Part shown: piece after piece, positions 24,330 through 35,480 of the stretch | How the letters are laid out: the number at the start of each line of letters is the position of its first letter | Numbering within the stretch: position 1 is the first letter of the stretch | From: Rhineura floridana | Taxonomy: Eukaryota > Chordata > Lepidosauria > Squamata > Rhineuridae | Direction: 5' to 3' | Length of the DNA: 64,000 nt | Assembly: GCF_030035675.1 (NCBI RefSeq) | Contig: NC_084487.1 | Span: 24,780,474-24,844,473, forward strand | The notes under the pieces: generated by a model | What the model saw: the letters and a program-made list of their open reading frames with translations, nothing else | What the model was told of the DNA's origin: nothing | The model's database searches: none | Made by a program: the position numbers and the translations under genes

Positions 24330-25290
24330 GTAGAGGGAGATATCGTGTTGTGAGGAGGACTTGCCAGGTAAGGGGAACGCGGCCCAGGCAGTTAATGACT
24401 GTGCCTTGTTCTGGTCCTCCCCACACCTGCAGGTTTGTTGGTTGCCCTATCAGCCACTCTCAGACCTCCGGATACTGCTCCTAAACACCAGATCGGTGCA
24501 CAATAAGGTATCCCTCATTCACGATTTAATTCTGGATGAGGCAGTCGATCTAACATGTATAACCAAGACCTGGGTGGGTGAGCAGGGAGGAGTCAGTCTC
24601 TCCCAGCTATGGCCACCAGGGTAGCTGGTTCAGCATCAGGGTAGACCTGAGGGTTGGGGAGGGGGGTTTGCTGTGGTCTATAGGAGCTCCATCTCCCTCT
24701 GCAAGCACCATGTCCATGTGACTACTGGTTTACTGCCCACCCCGCTGCCCAACAGACTCCCTAGCTGAGCTGACGGAGGTGGTCTCGGGTGTACTGTTGA
24801 GATCCCCCAGACAGATGGAGACGAACTCTTGGTGGATGCAATTACACACTGGTAAGTGCCTATGGTAAGCTGTATTTAGGGGCAGTGAGGGCAGCAAAAA
24901 AACAATATTTTGCTGCCACTATCAAATCATCAATCTGCCGCCCAGCGGAGCTCTTCAGAATTGTCCAGGAACTATTACATGCTGGCCCCAAGGACATGAT
25001 AGATCCATCTGAGGCCCGCTGTAATGAATTTGCTAGGCACTTCCAGGATAAAATCTTTAGCATCCACCAGGACTTAGACTCCAGTGTTATAGCAGGTGAA
25101 TCAAGTGAGGTATCCAGAGCCCAGCCTTGTCCCAATTTCTTGGATGAGTTTCAGTTGGTACAGCTTGAGGACATTGACAAGGTGCTTGGACAGGTTCGTG
25201 CAACCACTTCTGTGCTGGATCCTTGCCCTTCTTGGCTAATAAAAGCTAGGAGGGATTGAACAGCTGGCTGGGCCAGGGAAGTGTTTAATG
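24330..25290 (+). mobile_element. L2-clade LINE, 5' region with internal deletion
   Basis: Plus-strand L2: the endonuclease start (LLNTRSVHNKVSLIHDLI, DLTCITKTWVGEQGG) is followed, after a gap in the family sequence near 24810, by the linker (AAKKQYFAATIKSS, LFRIVQEL, DPCPSWLIKA). It corresponds to the 5' half of the element at 4062-7970 in the opposite orientation. Confidence 0.85.
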
Positions 25291-26380
25291 AGTTTATGTG
25301 TATGATGCACAAATCTATAACTCCTTGTGCTTATATGTTTCTTTTTCAATGTACTCTTCAAATGAAGTAATGTACGAATCATCCCTAAATGAGAATGACT
25401 TCCTGGGTTAGTGGTTGTAGGCAACAGGAAGAGGTTCTCTGTCAGTGACAGAATACCACTTGTAGAAGTGTAGAAGCTGTTGCTACAGAACTCTTGACTC
25501 TTCTGAAGCCACACTAACAAGCTAAGGAATACACTTCCTATTGTGCAGAATTTCATTTCATTTCTATTTGCGTTCAACCAGATTTTGCTGTGTTTCAGAG
25601 GAACTTAGACGGATAATTTCAGAGATAGGTAGACATAGAATCATAGAATAGTAGAGTTGGAAGGGGCCTATAAGGCCATCAAGTCCATCCCCCTGCTCAA
25701 AGCAGGAATCCAAATCAAAGCATTCCTGACAGATGGCTGTCCAGCTGCCTCTTGAATGCCTCCAGTGTCAGAGAGCCCACTACCTCTCTAGGTAATTGGT
25801 TCCATTGTCGTATGGTTCTAACAGGAAGTTTTTCCTGATGTCCAGTCGAAATCTGGCTTCCTGCAACTTGAGCCCATTATTCCGTGTCCTGCACTCTGCG
25901 ACAATCGAGAAGAGATCCCGGCCCTCCTCTCTGTGACAACCTTTCATGTACTTGAAGAGTGCTATCATATCTCCCCTCAGTCTTCTCTTCTCCAGGCTAA
26001 ACATGCCCAGTTATTTCAGTCTCTCCTCATAGGGCTTTGTTTCCAGTCCCCTAATCATCCTTGTTGCCCTCCTCTGAACCTGTTCCAGTTTGTCTGCATC
26101 CTTCTTGAAGTGCAGAGACCAGAACTGGATGCAGTATTCAAGATGACGCCTAAACAGTGCTGAATAAAGGGGAACTAGTACTTCATGCGATTTGGAAACT
26201 ATACTTCTGTTAATGCAGCCTAATATAGCATTTGCCTTTTTTGCAGCCTCATCACACTCTTGGCTCATATTCAGCTTCAAATTCAAATTTATTGTGCGGT
26301 CATGGACCCATTATACATATAAAAGATTAAAACAAGCAAAGTAAAATAAAAGATAAAAAAATATACAGCAAGTACATCTA

Positions 26381-26899
26381 TCAACAGAGGGTGTTAGAAA
26401 TGTGTTTGCTACGTGAGGATTGGGCCGTGTGGAGGAATTTAGCAACCCCAAGCGAAATTAATTTATCAGTGCCGCATAAGAGGAACTGCAATTTGTCCGG
26501 AGTTGTGCCTCCTGGCAGGTTTACAATCAGAGGGTTTAGGAGCTTGGCACGTGCAGTAGAATAGAGAGGGCAAGTAAAGAGCACATGAGACAAGGATTCG
26601 ATTTCATTAAGTTGGCAGGGGCAAAAACGGTTGGCTTGCGAGATGCCCGGGAAGCGACCTTTGAGGAGGGCTGACATTAAGCAATTAAACCTGGCCCTAG
26701 TGAAGGCTAATCTATAGCACGGGAGGTCTAAGAATTCAAGGTACGGGGCGGGAGAGGGGGAAGAAAACCTCAGTCCAGAATAGAGGGGGGAACAGGTTGT
26801 AGCTGCATTGGCTATGTCTCGCTGGAGGTCTATATCCTTTAATCGCCTATTAATGATCATTTTGACTGAGCCTGAGTCAAGTGTGGTTAAAGACTCCAT
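26381..26899 (-). CDS. LINE C-terminal Cys/His region (shifted frame)
   Basis: A 172-residue frame that continues the RT protein after a shift of one base. Its ATG overlaps the last codons of the RT frame (CAATGGAGTCTTTAA). It includes LARFNCLMSALLKGRFPG-like sequence and a C-x-C...H...C cluster (CPCQLNEIESLSHVLFTCPL), the zinc-finger-like end of APE-type LINE ORF2 proteins. Most likely one protein originally, broken by a single-base deletion near TTTAA. A natural overlap of two frames cannot be excluded from one copy. Confidence 0.65.
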   Translation of the reverse strand: MESLTTLDSGSVKMIINRRLKDIDLQRDIANAATTCSPLYSGLRFSSPSPAPYLEFLDLPCYRLAFTRARFNCLMSALLKGRFPGISQANRFCPCQLNEIESLSHVLFTCPLYSTARAKLLNPLIVNLPGGTTPDKLQFLLCGTDKLISLGVAKFLHTAQSSRSKHISNTLC

Positions 26900-29226
26900 T
26901 GGTAGCCAAGGGAAGAAAATTTATGCTGCACCACTTTGGCCCAAGAGCTGCTAAAGCAATCGGACTGCATGGCAGTAAGGTATCCCAATTCAGGGTTGGT
27001 GGAAGCCATCTTGGACCAGAAACACAATGTTCGGGACCAAGAAAGGCATTCTAGGGAAGAAAACCCAGCCTCGAGTCTTAAGACTGCGTTGGGGACACAG
27101 CGGGGGACGCCGAAGATGGAACGGAGAAAATTGGAAAGAATGGCCTCAATTTTAGAGCAGAAATTCACAATCCATATTGGACTACCATAAAGGAGCTGGG
27201 GGACAATCTTAGCGGCGAAGACTCTAGTAGCAGCAGGTATAAATTGCCCACCTTTGGAGAAAAAATAGCGGAGTAGCGCTTTAGCTAGAATCTTGGCCGA
27301 GGAAACGGAGGAGCGAATATGAGGGGTCCAGGAGAGTGAAGAATGGAATGTGATCCCCAAGTACTTGTATTCCCTGACTTGGGAGATCCTCTGTCCGTTA
27401 ATTCGCCAGACTGGGGTAGAGAGCCGAGAGGAAAAAATCAAGATTTTTGTTTTTGAAAAATTAATAGTTTTTTTTTTTTTATCACAATAGGCCATGTAGG
27501 CACGAAAAAGCCTTCTAAGGCCTATTCTGGATAGAGACAAAAGAGCCGTATCATCAGCATAGAGTAATAGGGGGCAGGCATGATCTGCTTTTTTAGGAGG
27601 GTGAAAAGTGGCGGAATGGCAATATAGGCTAAGGTCATTTAAATAAAGGTTAAAAAGGGTAGGGGCCAATATGCAGCCCTGTCTCACCCCTCTGGTGACT
27701 GGGATAGGGTTGGTAAGGGAACCGTCAGTTCCACACCGGACCCAAAGGGTGGAAGGTTGGTAAAGTTGGAAAATAAGAAATAGAAGTCTTTTATCAATAG
27801 TTGTTTGGAGAAGCTTCACCCAAAGCCTGTCTCTGAGGATTGAGTCAAAGGCCGATTTGAGATCGATAAAGGCCACATGGAGACCGTTCCCTAAGGGGCT
27901 GGTGTATTTTTCCGCAATATGATTTAGCAGGGCACAGTGGTCAAGAGTGGATCTAAATTTTCTAAAACCGGCCTGTTCAGGGCCTAAAATGGTCTCCTCC
28001 TCAATCCAGGAAGTCAGTCTACCGTTAAGATATCTAGCATAGAGTTTCCCAACGGTAGAGAGCAGGCTAATAGGTCTAAAGTTCTGGGGGTTATCCTGGG
28101 GTCCCTTTTTATGGATGGGGATCACAATAGCATCAAGCCAAGCAGCGGGGATAAGACCAGAGATGTTTATCCATGTAAAGAGGTTAGAAAGGAGGGGGGC
28201 CCACCATGCTGATTGTGACTTCAAAAGGTCAGAAGGGATAGCATCGGGACCAGGAGCTTTACCAGCATTCAAGCCTTTGATGAGTGAGATGATCTCATTC
28301 TGCGAGACAGGGGGCCAGGGAGGGAGGTCCAAGCAGTCAAGGCAATTTAACTTATTAGGTGACGAAGATGTAGGCTCCTTGAACAAGTCAGAAAAGTGTT
28401 TTTCCCAGACATAGGGGGGAATATGGCAGGTGACCGGGTTCGAAGAGGACAGGGCATCCGTAACCAGAGCCCAAAAGATCTTGGAATCGTTAAGTTTGGA
28501 GGCATTGATTAGTGCCTTCCACCCAGCAAGAGTGGCTTGCCTCTTTTTGGAAACCAAAAGGGATTTATAGTATCGCTTGGCGGCATAGTATTCTGTCAGA
28601 AGATGATTGCAGTTACTGTTCCTATAGGTGACATAAATCTTCCTCAGGTTTTTCTTAGCAACAACACATTCATTGTCGAACCAGCGGGTAGAGCGAAAGG
28701 AGCCATGCGACTTTAAGTGATGAGGGTTGTGTTTTAAAAAAGGGTCCAGGGCAAGGACCAAGTTGGAATAGGCAGCTAATTTGAGTTGAGGATCTGTAGC
28801 GTTCATAATGCATTCTTTGAGCTCCAGAGCCGGGGGAGATTCTAGAAAAACGGCTATCCTGGCAGAAAAGTCCGAAGACCATTTAATCCTCCTATGTCTG
28901 AGAGAAAAGGAGTTATGATTATAGATAGGGTTGGGTTTTAAGTGGACCGGCTCCCGGGATGAGAGTGAGAACATTAATGGGAGGTGGTCGCTGTCCAATC
29001 TAATACTCACTGTGAAGTAGGCTATGGCATTGGATAAGGAGGAGGAAACCAAGACATAGTCGACCACGCTACTGCCCCGGCCCGAAATGAAAGTGAATTC
29101 GGCACAGTCATCGAACTTGTGGTGGCCATTCAAAATCGACAGGTTGAAACAACCCGCCAAGAGCAGCAGGCGGGTGCCACCATAGTTCATATTTCGGTCT
29201 TTAGATGACCATTCATGGGAGGACAA
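26887..29226 (-). CDS. LINE endonuclease (C-terminal part) and reverse transcriptase
   Basis: A 779-residue open frame, very long for repeat DNA here, which implies a fairly recent insertion. Residues about 1-90 are the end of the AP endonuclease, with the conserved SDH at 79-81. The RT follows: GKAPGPDAIPSDLL, FRPISLLSTVGKLYA, LGPEQAGFRKFRSTLDH, FIDLKSAFDS, TRGVRQGCILAPTLFNLYL, and the catalytic YADD near residue 555. A run of lysine codons (poly-T of 14 on the plus strand, about 27468-27481) lies just after it. The endonuclease N-terminus is missing through 5' truncation, so the listed start is only the first ATG. The frame ends at TAA where it overlaps the next frame. Confidence 0.8.
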   Translation of the reverse strand: MSSHEWSSKDRNMNYGGTRLLLLAGCFNLSILNGHHKFDDCAEFTFISGRGSSVVDYVLVSSSLSNAIAYFTVSIRLDSDHLPLMFSLSSREPVHLKPNPIYNHNSFSLRHRRIKWSSDFSARIAVFLESPPALELKECIMNATDPQLKLAAYSNLVLALDPFLKHNPHHLKSHGSFRSTRWFDNECVVAKKNLRKIYVTYRNSNCNHLLTEYYAAKRYYKSLLVSKKRQATLAGWKALINASKLNDSKIFWALVTDALSSSNPVTCHIPPYVWEKHFSDLFKEPTSSSPNKLNCLDCLDLPPWPPVSQNEIISLIKGLNAGKAPGPDAIPSDLLKSQSAWWAPLLSNLFTWINISGLIPAAWLDAIVIPIHKKGPQDNPQNFRPISLLSTVGKLYARYLNGRLTSWIEEETILGPEQAGFRKFRSTLDHCALLNHIAEKYTSPLGNGLHVAFIDLKSAFDSILRDRLWVKLLQTTIDKRLLFLIFQLYQPSTLWVRCGTDGSLTNPIPVTRGVRQGCILAPTLFNLYLNDLSLYCHSATFHPPKKADHACPLLLYADDTALLSLSRIGLRRLFRAYMAYCDKKKKTINFSKTKILIFSSRLSTPVWRINGQRISQVREYKYLGITFHSSLSWTPHIRSSVSSAKILAKALLRYFFSKGGQFIPAATRVFAAKIVPQLLYGSPIWIVNFCSKIEAILSNFLRSIFGVPRCVPNAVLRLEAGFSSLECLSWSRTLCFWSKMASTNPELGYLTAMQSDCFSSSWAKVVQHKFSSLGYQWSL

Positions 29227-29985
29227 TAAATCATATTCAGCTTGTGATCAACGACAATTCCAAGATCCTTCTCACATGTCGTATTGCTGAGTCATGTATC
29301 CCCCATCTTATAACTGTGCATTTGGTTTCTTTTTCCTAAGTGTAGAACTTTGCATTTATCCTCTTGAATTTCATTCTGTTGTTTTCAGCCCAATGCTCCA
29401 GCCTATCAAGGTCCCTTTGAATTTTGTTTCTGTCTTCCACAGTATTAGCTATGCCCCCCAATTTTGTATCATCTGCAGATTTGATAAGCACGTTCTGTAC
29501 CTCCTCATCCAAGTCATTAATAAAAATGTTGAAGAGCACTGGGCCCAGGAGCGAGCCCTGTGGTACCCCACTCGCTACTTCTGCCCAGTTCGAGAAGGAA
29601 CCATTGATAAGCACTCTTTGAGTACGATTCTGGACCCATGTGTTGATCCCCTGATAGTTGTTCCATCTAGCCCACATTTAGCTAGCTTGCTAATCAGAAT
29701 ATCATGGGGCACTTTGTCAAAAGCTTTGCTGAAGTCGAGATATATTATGTCCACAGCATTCTCACAGTCTACAAGGGAGGTTACCCGATCAAAAAATGAG
29801 ATAAGATTAGTTTGGCAGGATTTGTTCTTCATAAATCCATGTTGGTTCCTAGTAATCACTGCATTGCTTTCAAGGTGCTTACAGATACTGCTTTATAATC
29901 TGCTTCAGAGTTTTTCCAGGGGTTGATGTTAGGCTGACTGGTCTGTAGTTCCCTGGTTCCTCCTTCTCATTTGGATTAATCACAC

Positions 29986-31754
29986 CTTAAATCCTTTTGC
30001 ATTATTATTTTTCCTGTTCTCTGTTGTTGTGCATGGGGTGTTTTCAATTCTTCTCATGATTGAATTTCATTAACATGCCTTTTCCTTCTGTCTTCCAAAA
30101 GACTGATGAAGAAGTTAAATGAGAAGGATTTCACACTGATGACTACCCCGCCTCCCTGGATGCTTCCCACTAACTCAGCCTCCTGCTGTGGACCATTACT
30201 CTTCCATTCAACCTTTCAGACAATCTTCAAAGTACAAAGTAGGACTTCAGTGCAGGCCATTTTTCAAAATTAATTTACCTTGGACTGTAAATGAGAGCAT
30301 GAGCAAGGGACTAGTAAGCAAAATGAATCCTGTTTTTTGTGCATCCACAAAGAGACAGCACAGAATAACAATTCTCCTTCTAGTCACAGAAGAGAAACCA
30401 CATTAGTCTATTTTTGCTGCTGCAGCAACAAAAGGAGTCCTATAGCACTTTAAAGGCTAACAACTTCTTTGGCTACAGCCTATTTAATCAGAAGAATGAA
30501 ATGGTCTGGAAACTGGGCTAGTTCTATATGTCGAGGAGGAGTTGTTCTGGTAGGGGTGTGGATCACATGGCAAGAGCAAAGGAAGTGACAGGCAGGGACT
30601 GTGTACATCTACTCAAAGGTCAAGAATTGAAATCAGGAAACAAGGATGGTCAGAGTGAATCCTTCAGAACCTTGGATAGTAGGAAGGCCTGATCTAACTT
30701 CAATGGTTGGGGGCCTCATTGAGGCCCTATATATTTCCACATTGTGTAATCAGGCTTATGTCGAATCATAGAGACTGTTGGTTCATTGCCCAGAGTGACC
30801 CTGAATACAATGTCCTTGTGAAATATTCCAGTCTGCATGACACACATCAGTTCCCGACTGACACTCCTGAAAATCTCAGATGATTCTGCAAAGGTGAATA
30901 CTGTAAGTGATGGAAAGGACACGGGGGCCCTTTCCATGCTACACAGTCTTTTCTGAGCTCTCAAGAATCCAGCACACACTCCAACTTAAAAGGCCTGTGC
31001 AAAGACCTAGTGAGCCATGAGGTATCAAGGAGAGACCCAGCAGATTCCGGGAAGCCTTGTGTTGCAACTGACACTAAAATCTAACAATGTCTTTTGTTTT
31101 ATACCTGACTTGTTCCTGTAATGATTTGGGGCATATCTATGTTTTTGTAAGGCAAATAAAAGGGTGTCAGACAAGGTTTCTATTCTTCTTCTAGCAAGGA
31201 TGTTAATTGCTTTATATGGAAGCTAATATTCTCACACTGTTACCCTCTCACACAGTGTTAACTGGAGATAGGTGAGAGAAACACTCCACTTTCCCATTGT
31301 CTCTGGAGCATGATTATTCTAAACTGATGTGGCAAGGTATCAGAATTAAGCCAGTTAAGTGTGGGATCTGAGGCCTAGGAGCAAACTGGTCTTCTAGACC
31401 TCCCTAGATTGGGATTCTGCCCAAGCCACACCCTTCACCACCCTGTGCCACACTCTCCTCAAACACTCTTGCCTGGCTGGAAACTGTCCTTAAACTGTGG
31501 TAATGTCTCTTGGGTGGAGGACGGAGAGAGGAGTGGGTGTTGTAGAAGCCTTTTTGTGTGGCTTGAATGTTGCCTACTCTACAATGATAAGGGTCTCACC
31601 CACTGCCTTGACCACTGTTTGCCTCTGGCCCCAGCCTAGCACTGGCATAATGTGACCCTTGGACTGAAAACAATTTCCCACTCCTGTTTAGGGCATGTAC
31701 TTTTAGCCTTTGCTTTCATTACTGATGCTTGCTAATGTCTTCCTGTGCCTAATA
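29986..31754. other. Intergenic sequence, one weak repeat
   Basis: No gene recognised. 30430-30500 (aacaaaaggagtcctatagc, ctttaaaggctaacaa) resembles a SINE-like repeat known from several reptiles, at low confidence. Confidence 0.35.
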
Positions 31755-31865
31755 AATTATTAGACTCTAGCTCCCATCATCCCTGATCACTGGTCATGCT
31801 GGCTGGGGCTGATGGGAGCTGGAGTCCTGCAATATTTGGTGGACCACAAGTTCTTCATCCCTGGC
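31755..31865. mobile_element. Palindromic hAT-like MITE (family A), partial
   Basis: ctcccatcatccctgatcac and its inverted partner ctgatgggagctggagtcc around tcatgctggctggggctg. Confidence 0.65.
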
Positions 31866-33249
31866 TTAAATTATTGTCTTAATAGCACTCATGAGTCCAT
31901 TTCCATTTATGGCTTTTAACACATTTTTCCTTCCTGAGGGAAGCCCACAGTAGCAAACAACAAAGCGGGGGGGGGGGAGAGGATACAAAATACTAAAACG
32001 ATATTTAATATGACTCTAGCTGTGGGGCTGGTGTGTATATGTGTGGAAATAACAATTTTCCTTGCTGTCAAAATATTGTATCTGTGCAACAAAGATGCAA
32101 TTCTCTGGAAAGGTATTTGGATCTATCCCCAAAAAGTAACAACTAGACCTTTTGTTGTGCTATAAACTGGTCACCTAGAAAGTCTTTGGTTAACAGTTGT
32201 ATAGAACTAACAGTAGAAGCCAACCCCATTCTCATGGCAGGAACAGATACTGGAATCTAGATAGCAATAATTCACATCATCATATGTAACTGATTATTCT
32301 GATATTACAGACAGCTGAGATCACTTTCTGTCTCCATGTTCTAAATTCTCTCCTTTGGTCCCATTGAAACTGCATGGATTTCACAGAGAACGGGACTGTT
32401 GGTTCAGTATATGTTTAAAACTTTTGTATATTGAATTGCTGTAAGACACAACTGAGTATTTTTTTTCCTTGAGAAAGCCATCTAAGAAATTTAATAAAGT
32501 AAACTAAGCTACTTTCAAGGAGAAGGGCCTGGAATCGAAGAAGTAAATTGGATTTGGAGGGCAGAGCAGGGAATATAGTAGACAAGCACGCTTATGCCTT
32601 ATGATATCACAAACAAGTGCTTCTCTGCAGGGATCAAAGGGCAGGAGGACTTTTTATTTTTGAAGTCCTGATGCTGTGTCCCTTTAAAGCAGGCTTGGAC
32701 TTGGCTAGTTCCAAGCTCTGATTAGATGGACTGATGCCTGTCTTCACAAATCAGAGTAATCCTAGCTGATTTTATCCCACTCCAATTCCCTAAATCTACT
32801 GCTGTTGCTGCTCTATGAGGGATTAAAGGGTTGGCAGTGGATTACGTAGATACTGCTGCTTCTGCAGTTTCCAGAGTCTCCCTCCCAGTCTGCCGTTCCT
32901 GCAGGGCACAGAGACTGTTGTCCTTTGCAGGCATGGGGTGGTGGACTTACCTGATTTTCCCCATCTAACTGAACCCAGCAGATTATTTGTCAAATTTCAG
33001 GTGTCAGTTCCTTCAGCGGGCTGTAGCTTATTTGGAGAGGGGTTGAAAGGAGAAGCGATGCCACAACACAATCACAACAGGATGAAGGCTTAGGTATTCC
33101 CAGTTTTTGCTCTCCTACCCTCACCCCAGCAGAGTACCATGCTGGGGCCTGCCTACCTGATCCCAGGACCATCCTAAGGAAAGGAAACAAAGTCAAGAAT
33201 CTCTGGATCTAGGCAATTGATCTTGCTGCTGATAGTTTTGGTGTGGAGG
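31866..33249 (+). other. CACNA2D4 5' flank, probable promoter and 5' UTR region
   Basis: Single-copy-looking DNA with no transposon recognised between 31866 and the first coding exon. No TATA box or CpG island is evident, and the transcription start cannot be placed. Confidence 0.4.
32757..32844 (+). promoter_or_regulatory. Cluster of three CRX/OTX-type motifs upstream of CACNA2D4
   Basis: TAATCC at 32757-32762 and GGATTA at 32820-32825 and 32839-32844 are three copies of the photoreceptor homeodomain core within 88 bp. They lie about 405-495 bp upstream of the CACNA2D4 start codon. The motif is short and chance hits are common. The cluster matters only because CACNA2D4 is a retinal gene. 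Confidence 0.4.
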
Positions 33250-33338
33250 ATGCTGCCAGGTGGCCTCCAGTGGCTTTTTCTGTCACTCCTCTGCCTCCTG
33301 CCCTTTGCCAGCTCCCACACAAAGATACCACTTGAAAC
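33250..33338 (+). CDS. CACNA2D4: CACNA2D4 coding exon 1 (signal peptide)
   Basis: Encodes the N-terminus of the voltage-gated calcium channel auxiliary subunit alpha-2/delta-4, an extracellular membrane-anchored protein. It supports Cav1.4 channels at photoreceptor ribbon synapses. From ATG 33250 it reads MLPGGLQW, a leucine-rich hydrophobic core (LFLSLLCLLPFA), then a likely cleavage region SSHT and KIPLET. The last part matches the start of the mature protein (AKIPLETVKLWAD in human). The exon ends in phase 2 at the donor AC|gtaagt. The human protein has a longer N-terminus before its signal segment; here the frame stays open upstream to TAA at 33175-33177 but has no earlier ATG, so 33250 is the only start in this exon. 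Confidence 0.88.
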
Positions 33339-33869
33339 GTAAGTAGTCTTCCCTTTTTCTTCTCCCTCTCAGCTGTGTTACTTAGTCCTTAGCTGCTTCC
33401 CCAAGCTACCTCAATGGATATTTAATACCTTCTCTCCTTTCATTAACAAGAACCTCCCAATCCCTCTATCTACTAATAAATATTGCTTCATATGAATGTA
33501 ATGTACTTAAGTGTGGGGAGTAGGTCAAATGTGTTCATTCTGAATCTGGTGTTGGGCATGAGTGGCCTACTGCCATTCATCTTGCTTTCTGTACCCTTCT
33601 CAAAAAAGTGCTTTTCCTTTATGGCTTTTTAATTTTACTCACTTGCAATCACCCATTTCTGATTAAAACTGACATTCTGGTGCAAGAATATTTTGGACAT
33701 GACAATGTGCAAGGAAACTGTGCAGGCTTTAAATGTTCACACAACCTGCGCAACTTCCTTGCACAGCCTTCCATTTGGGTATTATGACCCTGAATTGTCA
33801 GCCTCCCTTAGCAGTAATGAGGCATTTGTCTGGCTGTATTGGGTTGTAGCATCTATAACTACTCTTAAA

Positions 33870-34355
33870 AAAGAAAAAAGAAACGGCCTTCAAGTCGATC
33901 CCAGCTTATGGTGACCCTATATGAATAATAATAATGGACTGCCTTCAAGTCAATGCCGACTTATGGTGACCCTATGAATAGGGTTTTCATGGTAAGTGGT
34001 ATTCAGAGGGGGTTTACCATTGCCTCACTCTGAGGCTAGTCCTCCCCAGTCGGCTAGGGCCTGCTCAGCTTGCCACAGCTGCACAACCCAGCCCCTTCCT
34101 TGTCCACAGCTGCCAGCTGAGGGACAACTGGGCTCCTTGGGACTGTACAGCTTGCCCACGGCTGCACAGGTGGCAGGGCACGTAACCCGATGTAAGCGGT
34201 ATTCAGAGGTGGCTTACCATTGCCTTCCTCTGAGACTGAGAGGCAGTGACTGGCCCAAGGTCACCAAGCCAGCTTCATGGCTGTGTGGGGATTCAAACCC
34301 TGGTCTCCCAGGTGGTAGTCCAACTCTCTAACAACTACACCACACTGGCTCTATA
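33870..34355 (-). mobile_element. Sauria-type SINE with BovB tail
   Basis: The minus strand reads a tRNA-like head at the right (gtggtgtagttgttagagag, box B-like ggtttgaatcccc), a body with tgaccttgggccagtcactg, an extended middle, and a tail ending gtcaccataagtcggcattg. The tail piece is partly duplicated (33885-33925). The tail is homologous to the BovB 3' end. Confidence 0.8.
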
Positions 34356-35022
34356 ACTACTCTTAGTATGCCAAAATATTAGAGGAAGAGGGTTTAGGGA
34401 GGTATTATAAAATCAAATAATAGTAGAGTTGCCTGATACCAGACCTGTAGCCACAACAGGCAGGTAAAATATCTGATAGTTAATCCCAACCCTACTTGGT
34501 TCACTCAAATAAATCATTAATAATATCTCCCTCATTTCCCTAAAAGCTTCCACAGTGCAGTCCTGGTGTTTGCTGACCCTTTTCTGTTTCCTCTCTTAAA
34601 ATCTATAAAGCCGGGAAGGTGGATTGTAGCTCTTGAACATATTGCCACGATGAACCTTGCATCCAAGGCCCATAGCAGATAAAAGTGCTGCAGCCCTGCC
34701 CTAATTACCTGGTTTAAATGCCTAGATCCCATCATCATTCAATGCCTGCCTCCCTCCACGAGCACCAATGTGGCCCAGTTATAGTTGTCTGACCAGAGTT
34801 AGTGGCTTGGTGACATTGTCTGAGAGGGTCTTGAAGCAGCTGTAGCAGTTTTGAGAAGCTGGCAATGGAAATATCTTTGTTTTGTAAAACAAATCTGGCT
34901 TGCCCAAACAACCTATCTGTGTTGCAGCAATGAGGAGGAAAAAGAAAAGCTGGGGAGATTACAGACTCTGCTAGATGCACAGGGTGGTCATGTGTACTAC
35001 TTTACAGAGTATATCCTTATTT

Positions 35023-35160
35023 CAGGTATGGGGAACCTTTGGCCCGCCAAATGTTGCTGGACTACAACTCCCATAATCCCTGGCCATTGGCCATGCTTGT
35101 GGGGACCCATAGGAGTTGTAGTTCAGCAACATATAGAGGGCCAAAAGTTCCCCACACCTG
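35023..35160. mobile_element. Palindromic hAT-like MITE (family A)
   Basis: One of the best copies: caggtatggggaacctttgg to gccaaaagttccccacacctg, with tgctggactacaactccc and its inverted partner in the centre. Confidence 0.75.
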
Positions 35161-35286
35161 CAATATTTGAAAGGCTGTCAGGTCTGTATTTCAGGACTTC
35201 TGAACATTTTTTCAGCCCAAGTGTCTCTCTGGGGAACCTTCTAGGGGGCTGCATGCTGGTGGTGGGCAGGGCCAGAAGCAAAAAGT

Positions 35287-35480
35287 GAGGAATCATAGCT
35301 CAGTGGCAGAGCATCCACCTTGCATGCAGAAGGTCCTAGGTTCAATCCCCAGCATGTCCAAGTAGGGCTGGGAGAGACTCCTGCCTGAAATCCTGGAGAG
35401 CCGCTGCCAGTCAGTGCAGACAATACTGAGCTAGGTGGACCGACAGTCTGACTCAGCATAAGGCAGTATCCTATGTTCCT
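35287..35480 (+). mobile_element. tRNA-derived SINE, well preserved
   Basis: tRNA-like head with box A (tagctcagtggcagagcat) and box B (ggttcaatcccc), then a body with gcctgaaatcctggagagcc and gtcagtgcagacaatactga, ending near taaggcagtatcctatgtt. Confidence 0.85.

Larger units (their letters stand above)
26278..29230 (-). mobile_element. APE-type LINE, I/Vingi-like, 5'-truncated, 13-bp target duplication
   Basis: This 2953-bp insertion is flanked by identical 13-bp direct repeats tcatattcagctt (26265-26277 and 29231-29243), so both ends are exact. It carries the end of an APE endonuclease, a complete RT and a C-terminal Cys/His region on the minus strand. The 3' end has no poly(A); it finishes with a short TTTGAAT-type repeat. 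The RT differs clearly from CR1, L2, L1 and BovB. I place it in the Jockey/I superfamily, perhaps the Vingi clade reported from lizards. The clade is tentative. Confidence 0.8.
25636..29985 (-). mobile_element. CR1 LINE split by a younger LINE
   Basis: Minus-strand CR1. 25636-26277 holds the 3' terminus (agaatcatagaatagtagag) and RT C-terminus (AILGCINRSIVSKSHEV). 29231-29985 holds upstream RT blocks (SGVPQGSLLGPVLFNIFIND, YLDFSKAFDKVPHDILISKL, NQHGFMKNKSCQTNL). The two halves join perfectly when the LINE at 26278-29230 is removed. The RT blocks are well preserved, with only a few frame breaks. Confidence 0.9.

Noticed and set aside
30716-30979. 87-residue minus-strand frame as a small gene or exon
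   Set aside because: No family recognised, no splice or promoter support, and the length is within chance. A protein search of this frame would settle it.
33178-33249. Extended hydrophobic N-terminus upstream of the CACNA2D4 ATG
   Set aside because: The frame is open from 33178 but has no ATG. Non-AUG initiation cannot be argued from sequence alone.
35287-35360. Functional tRNA gene
   Set aside because: Box A and box B are present, but the sequence continues into a dispersed SINE body and does not fold as a complete tRNA by inspection.
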